A model generated the notes under the pieces. That model saw only the letters and a list, made by a program, of their open reading frames with translations. It made no database searches and was not told the DNA's origin. Positions 6,461 through 13,381 of a stretch of 15,945 nt of DNA are shown here, piece by piece (position 1 is the first letter of the stretch; every line of letters starts with the position of its first letter). The DNA is from JACJWR01 sp964627505 (GTDB lineage: Bacteria > Actinomycetota > Actinomycetes > S36-B12 > UBA10799), in the NCBI GenBank assembly GCA_964627505.1, contig CAZVKB010000059.1:1-15945 (forward strand), in the 5' to 3' direction. The position numbers were made by a program, and so were the translations under genes.

Positions 6461-8604
6461 TGCGCGCGCGCCAATGTGGGCAGCGTCGGCGAGGGCGCAC
6501 CGCCGACGAGCACGCTGCGGGCCGGATCGGGTTGCCCGTCGGTGATGCCATAGATCGCCTCATACACAGCCCGGACACTCGGTGCCGACGTCTCCGAACC
6601 GGTGCCACCCTGGGTCACCATGATCACTACCGCGTAGCGGGGGTTGTTCGCTGGCGCATAGGAGGCAAACCACGAAGTAGATTGTTTGCCATCCACTTCC
6701 GCGGAACCGGTTTTGGACGCCACGGGAATCTCATCGAGCGGGAATCCGCCAAAAGCCCCGGACGCCGTGCCTTCCTGGGTCACCCCTTGTAAGGCGTCTT
6801 GGATGAAAGCCAACGTGGCAGGGTCGGTCGGGATCTGGCCGTTGACCACCGGCTCGATCTCCTGCACCACCTCACCTGTCGGCGACACTACAGCTTTGGC
6901 CACATGTGGCTGGTAGAGCGTGCCACCGTTGGCAATCGCGGCATAGACCGTAGCCAGTTGCAGTGGTGTCACCACCGAGTCACCCTGACCTACGGCAAAG
7001 TTGATGGCGTCACCTACTCGGTACTTCGACCCGTCCGCGCAGTATTCCTCGGCGTACCGTCGGAACAACTCGGCTTTATCCGGATCCTCTTCCTCCGGGT
7101 ATCCGGTCTCAGCCCGTTCACAGTAGACGTCTTTGAGTTCGGCGTAGTCCGACACTTTCCGGGCCCGATCCACAATCCGACCAGCGGATTCACCCGGCAG
7201 ATCGATGCCAGTACGCGTCCCCAGACCGAACGCCTTGGCCGTGTTCGTCATCAATTCCTGGGCGTCGGGATTTGCGTTCGTGCCCCCGTCGGCGAAGTAC
7301 ATGTCGTTGGCGAACTGGTAGAACACCGTGTTGCAGGAGACTTCCAATGCCTCTTTCAGTGAGAGGCTGCCATATCCGGCGGACTCGTGGTTGGTGAAAA
7401 CCTGCGACCCGACATTGAAGCTGCTTGGACAGGCGTATGTGCCGTCCAGCGGATAGCCCGCCCGAGCGGCGGCAGACGTGCTGACCACCTTGAACGTCGA
7501 CGCGGGCGCAAACTCACCCTGGATCACGCGGTTGAACAACGGCTTGTCGCCATCGGTGAGTTCCGCAAACTCGGCGTCGGATAGTCCATCGGCAAATACT
7601 GAGGTGTCATAGGTGGGCACGGAGGCCATGGCCAGCACCTGCCCGTTGGTGACATCGAGCACCACGCCGGCGGCAGAATCCGCGACAAATCCGTTGCTTT
7701 GAGCCCGGTCGACCGCGGCTTGGACTTGGGTCTCGAGCACCTGCTGCAACTGCGCGTCGATGCTCAACACCACCGTGTTGCCGGGTGTCGGCGCGCTCTC
7801 CGAGACCACTTCCCCGGTGATTCCGGTGCGGTCCAGGGCGAGGCGTTGGGCGCCGTTTTGTCCCCGCAAGTAGTCGTCGTAGGAGGCTTCCACTCCCGCC
7901 CGACCGATATCCTCGCCGGCGTACAACGTCTCGTCCGCGTCCAACTCGGCCTGCGTCGGACTTCCCAGATAACCCAGAAGGTGCGCGGCGTTGGCCGGAA
8001 TCGGCGTGAGGTAGTCGCGCTCCGCACGAGTCCGCACCGTCAGACCCGGGTATCGCGCGGGATTTTCGATGAGGTCCACCACAGACTCCACCTGCGTGTC
8101 GATCACCACCGGCACCGGCTCGTACGGACCACCGGTGAAACATGTGGGGCCGGCTTCCGGCTTGCCGCAGGCCACGAGGCGAGCCCGGATGTCCGCCTCC
8201 GGAGTACCGGTGAGGGCGGACAAGGCAGCGATCTCGGCCGCACCACCATCGGGCTGCGAGAGCACCACGGCCCGATCGAGCAAAACATCCGTGGCCGGTC
8301 GGTTGCGCAGCATTTCTCGACCCGCCTGATCCACCACCAGCCCACGCGGCGCCGGGATCACGATGTCCCGGACCCGCGATTCCACTGCCGCCGCTGCCTG
8401 CCCCGAGCCGGTGACCTGCATGTAGGTCAACCGACCCAACAACGTCACCACCAGTGAGGCCAACAGCACCTGCAGAATCACCAGTCGCCACCGCGATTTC
8501 GGGGTGATGCGGCTGCGCGGCCGTCCCCGCCGCGAGTACCGACTGTGGTCATCGGAATCTGCGATGTCGTCGATCACGACATCCTCGTTCGGTGGTTGGT
8601 TCAT
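6457..8604 (-). CDS. mrdA: Penicillin-binding protein 2, class B transpeptidase (715 aa)
   Basis: D,D-transpeptidase that cross-links peptidoglycan during elongation, acting with RodA. The start is ATG 8604, overlapping the mreD stop as ATGA; a longer in-frame start at 8877 would lie inside mreD. A 40-residue charged cytoplasmic tail precedes one membrane anchor (about 41-57). The dimerisation/pedestal region follows (IPAPRGLVVDQAGREML; AGVEASYDDYLRG). The transpeptidase domain has S369-T-F-K372, S423-C-N425 and K631-T-G633. The extracytoplasmic part has six cysteines in three sequence-adjacent pairs: C146/C155, C392/C424 and C495/C522. The last pair lies in a loop of about 45 residues between the SxN and KTG motifs, resembling an insertion I recall from other actinobacterial PBP2s. 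Disulfide bonding is inference. Symbol follows E. coli mrdA; pbpA is also used. Confidence 0.95.
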   Translation of the reverse strand: MNQPPNEDVVIDDIADSDDHSRYSRRGRPRSRITPKSRWRLVILQVLLASLVVTLLGRLTYMQVTGSGQAAAAVESRVRDIVIPAPRGLVVDQAGREMLRNRPATDVLLDRAVVLSQPDGGAAEIAALSALTGTPEADIRARLVACGKPEAGPTCFTGGPYEPVPVVIDTQVESVVDLIENPARYPGLTVRTRAERDYLTPIPANAAHLLGYLGSPTQAELDADETLYAGEDIGRAGVEASYDDYLRGQNGAQRLALDRTGITGEVVSESAPTPGNTVVLSIDAQLQQVLETQVQAAVDRAQSNGFVADSAAGVVLDVTNGQVLAMASVPTYDTSVFADGLSDAEFAELTDGDKPLFNRVIQGEFAPASTFKVVSTSAAARAGYPLDGTYACPSSFNVGSQVFTNHESAGYGSLSLKEALEVSCNTVFYQFANDMYFADGGTNANPDAQELMTNTAKAFGLGTRTGIDLPGESAGRIVDRARKVSDYAELKDVYCERAETGYPEEEDPDKAELFRRYAEEYCADGSKYRVGDAINFAVGQGDSVVTPLQLATVYAAIANGGTLYQPHVAKAVVSPTGEVVQEIEPVVNGQIPTDPATLAFIQDALQGVTQEGTASGAFGGFPLDEIPVASKTGSAEVDGKQSTSWFASYAPANNPRYAVVIMVTQGGTGSETSAPSVRAVYEAIYGITDGQPDPARSVLVGGAPSPTLPTLARAQ

Positions 8605-9110
8605 GGCGCCACTCCCATTGGTCGCCGCGGTGGTGGACCCATTGTGGACACCGCCACCGGCCACAGCAGTGCCGCGGCGATGCTGCCGAGCACGAATTGC
8701 CACAGTACGTAGGCTGCGGCGGCCCAACCCAACACCATGGATGTGCCGGTGAGCACGTCCAAAGCTAAAATGGCTGCCACGGCGATCGTGGCGAGGCCAC
8801 TGGCGAACAACGCCCTCACCCACCACATCTGCGGCACCAGGTATTGGTTCGCTGCCGCCAGATAGGCCGCACAGCACAGCACCAGCGCACTGCCGCCCAG
8901 CAGTCCCTCAGCCGGTGGAGTGATGTCCAGCAGCAAGCCCGCGAAGAAGCCGACTAGAGCTGCTTCGGTCCGGGTCATACGCATCGCCATAACGATCACC
9001 AGCACTGGAGTGATCGCCAACGGAATGTTCAACCGCGTCAACAAGGCGCCCTGCAGGAGCACCGCTATTACTACCGCCACCCACGCGACCACTCGGGCCC
9101 GCCATCGCAT
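8601..9110 (-). CDS. mreD: MreD, rod shape-determining membrane protein (169 aa)
   Basis: Small integral membrane member of the elongasome, bridging MreC to the RodA/PBP2 synthase. It is strongly hydrophobic throughout, with about five membrane segments. The conserved MreD-like stretch GFFAGLLLDITPPAEGLLG lies near residues 54-72. The tail is short, polar and proline-rich (MGPPPRRPMG). The ATG at 9110 shares one base with the mreC stop (TGATG), and its own stop overlaps the mrdA start as ATGA, so mreC, mreD and mrdA should be translated as a coupled set. Sequence conservation in this family is low, so the call leans on size, topology and position between mreC and mrdA, which together are decisive. 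Confidence 0.93.
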   Translation of the reverse strand: MRWRARVVAWVAVVIAVLLQGALLTRLNIPLAITPVLVIVMAMRMTRTEAALVGFFAGLLLDITPPAEGLLGGSALVLCCAAYLAAANQYLVPQMWWVRALFASGLATIAVAAILALDVLTGTSMVLGWAAAAYVLWQFVLGSIAAALLWPVAVSTMGPPPRRPMGVAP

Positions 9111-10036
9111 CAGCTCTCACCACCTGCGAACTCATCGGTGTTTGCCGCATCGGTCGGGTTGCCAGTTGCGCCATCTGCGGTCGCAGTCTGATCCGGCTCA
9201 GCCGGGGCATTCCCGGCAATCGGGGTTCGCACCGTGCCCGGCGGTGGTGGCACCACCACGCCGACGAGATCCAACGCCCCGAGGCTGGCGGCAGGTGTCA
9301 AACGGATAATCCGGCCGCCAGCGCCATCACTGTCGATGGCTGAGACCAACCCAATGGGCAGGTCCGGAGCGAACGGTCGACTGTCTTTGGAGCCGAAAGT
9401 CAGCACCGCATCACCGACTTGCACATCAGCGATGGGGTCAATCACGCGTACGGTGAGCAGTGCCGGATCACCGGTGCCGACGACCACACACGCTTGACCG
9501 GTGCGCAAAAAGCGACCGCCGATGGCGCTGTCCAACGACGAGAGCAACATCACGTCGGTGGTGCCGGGGCTGGATTCCACGGTGCGTCCGACCACACCGA
9601 GACCAGTGATCACACCTTGATCACTGGTGACCCCGTCGTTGGAACCAACATCGATCACCACCCGACCCGCGCCGATGGGATTGGATGGGTAGGCCACCAC
9701 ACGGCTCGGAATGACGGTCAGGGAGGCGCTGTTCACCAGCCCCATCAGAGAGTCGAACGCCACCAGTCGCTGGTCGACCCGCACCTGCGCGGCGGCCGGG
9801 GCCTGTTCGGTCCACATCTGCGCCCGTTGCTCACGTTCGGTAAAAGTGCTCGTGCCCTCCACCCAGGCCACAGCCGGGTTGGCGATCGCGCCGGCGACGG
9901 TTTGCAACGGACCCATCACCACCCCGCCGACCGCGCGCACACCTTCCGTAACGGGACCACCTCGCAAGTCGAGCAGCGCCAGCGTCACGGCAGTCGCGCT
10001 CAGGACGATCACCGCCCCGCGACTTGCCCGCGCCAT
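9110..10036 (-). CDS. mreC: MreC, rod shape-determining protein (308 aa)
   Basis: Bitopic membrane protein whose extracytoplasmic domain activates PBP2/RodA. The start at ATG 10036 is supported by a strong ribosome-binding site (GGAAGGAA, 5 nt spacer); an upstream in-frame start would run into mreB. The N-terminus is a short Arg-containing tail, then one membrane segment (about 8-23). A short charged, Gln-rich helical stretch near 60-80 may form the dimerising coiled coil. The MreC beta-barrel domain then follows (VVIDVGSNDGVTSDQGVITGLGVVG, DAVLTFGSKDSR, PIGLVSAI). The last ~45 residues are Pro/Ala/Thr/Asp-rich and probably disordered. It is separated from mreB by 91 bp but overlaps mreD by one base. 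Confidence 0.95.
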   Translation of the reverse strand: MARASRGAVIVLSATAVTLALLDLRGGPVTEGVRAVGGVVMGPLQTVAGAIANPAVAWVEGTSTFTEREQRAQMWTEQAPAAAQVRVDQRLVAFDSLMGLVNSASLTVIPSRVVAYPSNPIGAGRVVIDVGSNDGVTSDQGVITGLGVVGRTVESSPGTTDVMLLSSLDSAIGGRFLRTGQACVVVGTGDPALLTVRVIDPIADVQVGDAVLTFGSKDSRPFAPDLPIGLVSAIDSDGAGGRIIRLTPAASLGALDLVGVVVPPPPGTVRTPIAGNAPAEPDQTATADGATGNPTDAANTDEFAGGES

Positions 10037-10127
10037 AGGTGTTCCTTCCGCATCTCGACGGTGGTCTAGTTGCCAGTGACTTGAGCTGCCTGTGACAGCC
10101 GTGGCCTCTAGTAAACGACGTCGGAGG
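10037..10127 (-). other. 91-bp mreB-mreC intergenic gap
   Basis: The gap separates mreB from the tightly coupled mreC-mreD-mrdA-rodA block. I see no T-tailed hairpin and no clear promoter hexamers. A small odd palindrome, CTGTcACAG, and two GTCAC copies are present but are too short to support a regulatory call. It could hold an internal promoter or an mRNA processing site. Confidence 0.3.
10042..10049 (-). promoter_or_regulatory. Strong ribosome-binding site of mreC
   Basis: GGAAGGAA on the minus strand, 5 nt before the mreC ATG at 10036. It fixes the start of mreC and gives it independent initiation, unlike mreD, mrdA and rodA, which rely on stop/start overlaps. Confidence 0.8.
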
Positions 10128-11159
10128 TCATTGCCGTGGTTCCGCCACGAGCACATCTCGCAAGGATTCGAAATGCTCGAGCACCTTGCCAGTGCCGCGC
10201 GACACGCAATGGGCGGGGTCGTCCGCTACCACCACCGGCATCCCGGTGGCGTGGCTGATGCGCTCTGCGAGACCCGGCAGCAAAGCCCCACCGCCGGCGA
10301 GCACGATGCCGCGTTCGAGCACATCCACGCCTAACTCCGGTGGGGTGCGGTCGAGCACTGCGCGGACTGTGGCCACAATCCGCTCGATCGGCGCGTCCAG
10401 GGCCCGACGTAAGTCTTCGGAGTGCACAACGACACTCTTGGGCAACCCATCGACCAAGTCCCGGCCGCGCACCTGGGCGTGGGTGCGCTCCCGGGTGGGG
10501 AAGGCCGAGCCGATCTCTTGCTTGAGCCGCTCGGCGGTGCGCTGACCGACGATCAGGCTGTATTCCTTGCGCAGGTATGTGACCACCTCGGCGTCGAGGG
10601 CATCACCACCCACACGCACCGATTGACTCGCGACGATGCCGCCGGCGCTGAGCACAGCTACTTCGCTGGTGCCGCCGCCGATGTCCACCACCATCGAACC
10701 CACCGGATCGTGCACCGGCAGGTCGGAGCCAATGGCCGCGGCCATCGGCTCCTCGATCAGGAACACCCGACGGGCGCCAGCCGCGTAGCCGGCATCGCGG
10801 ACCGCCCGCTGCTCCACATCAGTGATCGATCCGGGCACGCAGATGAGCAGGCGCGGTCGGGCGAAGAGACCGCTGGCGTGCAGTTTCTGAATGAAATACC
10901 GCAGCATCCGCTCGGTGACGTCGAAATCGGCGATCACACCCTCTTGCAGCGGTCGCACCACAGCGACCGCGCCCGGCGTGCGCCCTTCCATCTCCTTAGC
11001 TTGTTCGCCGACTGCGAGAATGTCGCCAGTCTGGGTGTTGATACACACCACGCTTGGTTCATCAAGCACGATTCCTTGGCCGCGGGAATACACCACGGTG
11101 TTCGCGGTGCCGAGGTCCACGGCCATATCGCGACCGAGCATGCGGGACAAACGGGGCAT
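10128..11159 (-). CDS. mreB: MreB, bacterial actin homologue (343 aa)
   Basis: ATP-dependent membrane-bound filament protein that organises lateral (or, in Streptomyces, spore) wall synthesis. Actin-fold motifs are all visible: phosphate 1 D15-LGTANT, phosphate 2 VVDIGGGTSEVAVLS, connect-type stretches (CVPGSITDVEQRAVRDA; EEPMAAAIGSDLP) and the adenosine motif IVLAGGGALLPGL. Length is the usual ~340 aa. The start ATG at 11159 lies 13 bp after the ndk stop with only a weak Shine-Dalgarno; an internal ATG at M7 is possible, but MPRLSRMLGRD fits family N-termini. MreB is absent from Mycobacterium and Corynebacterium but present in Streptomyces and others, so the gene narrows the host. By hand count its leucine codons are mostly CTC/CTG, with TTG at 5 of 32. 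Confidence 0.97.
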   Translation of the reverse strand: MPRLSRMLGRDMAVDLGTANTVVYSRGQGIVLDEPSVVCINTQTGDILAVGEQAKEMEGRTPGAVAVVRPLQEGVIADFDVTERMLRYFIQKLHASGLFARPRLLICVPGSITDVEQRAVRDAGYAAGARRVFLIEEPMAAAIGSDLPVHDPVGSMVVDIGGGTSEVAVLSAGGIVASQSVRVGGDALDAEVVTYLRKEYSLIVGQRTAERLKQEIGSAFPTRERTHAQVRGRDLVDGLPKSVVVHSEDLRRALDAPIERIVATVRAVLDRTPPELGVDVLERGIVLAGGGALLPGLAERISHATGMPVVVADDPAHCVSRGTGKVLEHFESLRDVLVAEPRQ

Positions 11160-11172
11160 GGGTGCGTCGTGC

Positions 11173-11586
11173 CTACTTGCCGAAGCCGGGGAAGAACAGG
11201 GCGATCTCGCGCTCGGCAGAGGCCGGCGAGTCAGATCCGTGGACCACGTTCTCAGCCAATTCGGTGGCCAGATCGCCGCGGATCGTGCCCGGGGCCGACT
11301 TGGCCGGATCGGTCGCGCCCATCATCGCGCGCCAGCCGGTGACCGCCTCGCGGCCGGTGATGACTCCCGCCACCAGCGGCCCGGATGTGATGAAGTCCAC
11401 CAATTCGCCGAAAAACGGCTTATCCCGGTGTTCGCCGTAGTGCGCTTCGGCCACCTCACGCTCCAACACGCGCAATTCCAACGCGGCCAGGGTGAAGCCT
11501 TTGGCTTCGATCCGGCTGATCACCTCGCCGACAAGTCCGCGCACAACCCCATCGGGCTTGATCAGCATGAGTGTTCGGTCGGACAC
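11173..11586 (-). CDS. ndk: Nucleoside diphosphate kinase (137 aa)
   Basis: Transfers the gamma phosphate from ATP to other NDPs through a phosphohistidine. Visible motifs are the N-terminal TLMLIKPDGVVRG, the Kpn-loop region and catalytic H116 in NVVHGSDS. The protein is full length (about 135-140 aa is typical). The start codon is GTG at 11586, with GGAG 5 nt upstream (11592-11595). It follows the DUF4233 gene after 41 bp containing a hairpin and precedes mreB by 13 bp. Position between folC/DUF4233 and mreB is the conserved actinobacterial arrangement. It is cytosolic, and its presence beside wall genes may reflect nucleotide-sugar demand, though co-location alone does not prove this. Confidence 0.97.
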   Translation of the reverse strand: MSDRTLMLIKPDGVVRGLVGEVISRIEAKGFTLAALELRVLEREVAEAHYGEHRDKPFFGELVDFITSGPLVAGVITGREAVTGWRAMMGATDPAKSAPGTIRGDLATELAENVVHGSDSPASAEREIALFFPGFGK

Positions 11587-11599
11587 GTTATCTCCAATC

Positions 11600-11627
11600 G
11601 GTGTGCGCCCGGTGGCGCCGGGACACC
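11600..11627 (-). other. Hairpin between DUF4233 stop and ndk ribosome-binding site
   Basis: Read on the minus strand, the element begins directly after the DUF4233 TGA. It pairs GGTGT-CCCGG with CCGGG-(CGC)-ACACC around a CGCCA loop: ten base pairs with one three-base bulge. It ends 4 nt before the ndk GGAG. No T-run follows, so a classical terminator is unlikely. It could stabilise a processed ndk end, weaken readthrough or modulate ndk initiation (inference). Confidence 0.45.
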
Positions 11628-12002
11628 TCAGGGTACTTCAGCAGGTCCGGATTCTAAGGGACCCGGGGCGTCGGCCGCGCCGCCGGAGACCGACATGGCG
11701 TCGGCTTTCCGGCCGAAGTGAATCGCCACTCCCCACAGGATTGCGAACACCAGGCCGAGGATGAACATCATCGGTACGAGCAGCCCGCTGGTGATCACAA
11801 CTGCCTGCACGATCCATCCGAACACCACGCCGAATGGCCGCATGACGAAAGCTGCCGCCAAGATGCACAAAACCACCATGGCCACACCGACCCACGCCGC
11901 TGTGGCACCGTCCGCGAGGATCCCCGTGAAGTAGGCCACGGGGATGAACAGAGCCACCACGATGGCTTCGAACACGAAGACGCTGGTGCCGAGCACTCTC
12001 AT
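11628..12002 (-). CDS. DUF4233 small membrane protein (124 aa)
   Basis: Actinobacteria-specific membrane protein of unknown function, recognised mainly by position between folC and ndk and by its hydrophobic profile. Three to four membrane segments cover about residues 5-27, 35-54 and 58-97 (VFVFEAIVVALFIPVAY; VGVAMVVLCILAAAFVM; LLVPMMFILGLVFAILWG). A charged stretch (HFGRKAD) and a Pro/Gly/Ala-rich tail follow, probably cytoplasmic. ATG 12002 overlaps the folC stop as ATGA (11999-12002), so it is translationally coupled to folC. No catalytic residue stands out. The conserved linkage to folC is the only functional hint. Confidence 0.85.
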   Translation of the reverse strand: MRVLGTSVFVFEAIVVALFIPVAYFTGILADGATAAWVGVAMVVLCILAAAFVMRPFGVVFGWIVQAVVITSGLLVPMMFILGLVFAILWGVAIHFGRKADAMSVSGGAADAPGPLESGPAEVP

Positions 12003-13336
12003 TGCTCGTCGTCCCGGCCTAACAGGTGACGGGCGTCGGCCACGGTCGCCACCGACCCGGTGATCACCACAGCGGCGCGGACGCCCGCGGCCATTTCCAG
12101 ATCCACTTCTTCAATCGCTAGCTCGAGCGCGTCGGCGATGGAGTCGCGGACATCTACCCGGTCGGGGTCGAGCACGGAACGGGCGATCTCCCCCAGCGCG
12201 GTCGGATCGAAACTGCGGGGTGAGGAGTTGCGCGTGACGATCACCCGTTCGGACATGTCGCCGAGTAGCGAGATCATTTCTGCGACGTCCTTGTCTGTGA
12301 GCACGGCCAACACCACGATCACGTGGTCGATGTCGGCAGCTTCGGACAGGGCGGCGGACAGCGAAGCTACGCCATGTGGGTTGTGAGCGGCATCGGCTAG
12401 CACCAGCGGCCCGGTGCGCAGAACTTCCAACCGACCCGGCGAGGTCGCCCCGGCCAAGCCCTCCCGGACCGCTTCGATCGGCAAAGCCCGCTCCCCCAGG
12501 AACGACTCCACTGCGGCAATGGCGAGGGCAGCGTTCTGGGCCTGGTGTTCGCCGTGCAAGGGCAGGAAAAGGTCTTCGTAAGTGGCCCCTAGGCCGGTGA
12601 TGTCCAGCACCTGACCCTCGTCGCGCACCTCGCGGCCGATCACTTGGAAATCCGTGCCATAGGACACCAACGGTGCCCCCTGCTCGGCGGCCACCGCTCG
12701 GATCACCGCGTCGGCGGCGAGAGCCTGCTCAGCCATCACCACTGGCACTGGTGCGGTGATGATGCCTGCTTTCTCAGCTGCGATTTCGGCTAGCGTGTCG
12801 CCCAGATACAGCACGTGATCCATGGCGATGGGAGTGATCACCGCCACGCTGGGTACGACCACGTTAGTGGCGTCCCAGCGTCCGCCCATGCCGCACTCGA
12901 CCACCATCACGTCCACGGGAGCATCGGCAAAGGTGGCAAAACCGAGCCCGGTGAGCAGTTCGAACATGGTGAGTTGACCCGTGGTCTCGTCCACGATGGC
13001 GGCGAACGGGGCGACCTCGTCGAAGATGCGCAGGAAGACATCCGGGGCGATGGGGTGGCCGTTGAGGCAGATCCGTTCCCGCACCGAGTGCAGGTGCGGG
13101 CTCAGATACAGCCCGGTGGACAGTTCATGGGCCCGAATGATCGACTCGATGATGCGGGCGGTGGAGGTCTTGCCGTTGGTGCCCGCGAGGTGGATCACCG
13201 GAGCGCTGGTCTCCGGCGAACCCAGCAGATTCACCAGCGCCCGCTCGCGCGCGAGGTCGGGCGCAATCCGGGACTCCGGCCAGCGTGCGAGCAGGGCAGC
13301 TTCCGCCCGGGCCATTTCGACGTCGTCACCAGTCAC
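11999..13336 (-). CDS. folC: Folylpolyglutamate synthase / dihydrofolate synthase (445 aa)
   Basis: Mur-ligase-like ATP-dependent enzyme that adds glutamate to (dihydro)pteroate and folates, retaining them in the cell. Visible are the P-loop G52-TNGKTS58, SPHLHSVRERI, VVECGMGGRWDATN, ITPIAMDHVLYLG and the C-terminal ligase region (LADAAHNPHG). Size is normal. The start codon is GTG at 13336; AGGA lies 7 nt upstream. An in-frame ATG eight codons in (M8) is a weaker alternative. It is the first gene of the minus-strand cluster, and its 5' end is 45 bp from the divergent valS start. In Streptomyces folC directly follows valS on the same strand, so the opposite orientation here is unusual. Confidence 0.96.
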   Translation of the reverse strand: MTGDDVEMARAEAALLARWPESRIAPDLARERALVNLLGSPETSAPVIHLAGTNGKTSTARIIESIIRAHELSTGLYLSPHLHSVRERICLNGHPIAPDVFLRIFDEVAPFAAIVDETTGQLTMFELLTGLGFATFADAPVDVMVVECGMGGRWDATNVVVPSVAVITPIAMDHVLYLGDTLAEIAAEKAGIITAPVPVVMAEQALAADAVIRAVAAEQGAPLVSYGTDFQVIGREVRDEGQVLDITGLGATYEDLFLPLHGEHQAQNAALAIAAVESFLGERALPIEAVREGLAGATSPGRLEVLRTGPLVLADAAHNPHGVASLSAALSEAADIDHVIVVLAVLTDKDVAEMISLLGDMSERVIVTRNSSPRSFDPTALGEIARSVLDPDRVDVRDSIADALELAIEEVDLEMAAGVRAAVVITGSVATVADARHLLGRDDEQ

Positions 13337-13381
13337 CGGGCCATCCTAGGGCGCGGTGACTGTGCTCATAGGATGGCCACC
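13337..13381. promoter_or_regulatory. Divergent folC/valS intergenic region with mirrored TAGGAT motifs
   Basis: Only 45 bp separate the two start codons. On the plus strand TAGGAT (13369-13374) lies 7 nt before the valS ATG. On the minus strand TAGGAT (13348-13343) lies 6 nt before the folC GTG. TAGGAT fits the actinobacterial -10 pattern TAnnnT, and this spacing would put transcription starts at or next to the start codons, giving leaderless mRNAs. The same bases also contain AGGA, a usable Shine-Dalgarno at 7-8 nt spacing; in that case the promoters would lie inside the opposite gene's 5' end. No good -35 is visible. Confidence 0.55.
13339..13378. repeat. Perfect 10-bp inverted repeat between folC and valS
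   Basis: GGCCATCCTA at 13339-13348 and its exact reverse complement TAGGATGGCC at 13369-13378, with a 20-bp spacer. It makes the two upstream regions mirror images. Possible roles are a shared operator, paired -10/initiation sites or a cruciform. No T-run on either side supports a terminator. Confidence 0.85.

Noticed and set aside
8605..8877. Longer PBP2 start giving an 806-residue protein
   Set aside because: It would overlap mreD by about 270 bp and add a sequence unlike any PBP2 N-terminus. ATG 8604 gives an ATGA overlap and a normal cytoplasmic tail and membrane anchor.
10037..10156. Longer mreC start running into mreB
   Set aside because: The strong GGAAGGAA site before ATG 10036 and the expected short tail plus membrane segment support the shorter form.
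10422..11342. 306-codon plus-strand ORF across mreB and ndk
   Set aside because: It overlaps two unmistakable minus-strand genes and their junction; no family features and no ribosome-binding site. Shadow frame.
13337..13381. T-box leader or other riboswitch for valS
   Set aside because: Only 45 bp are available, with no specifier loop, antiterminator or conserved T-box sequence.
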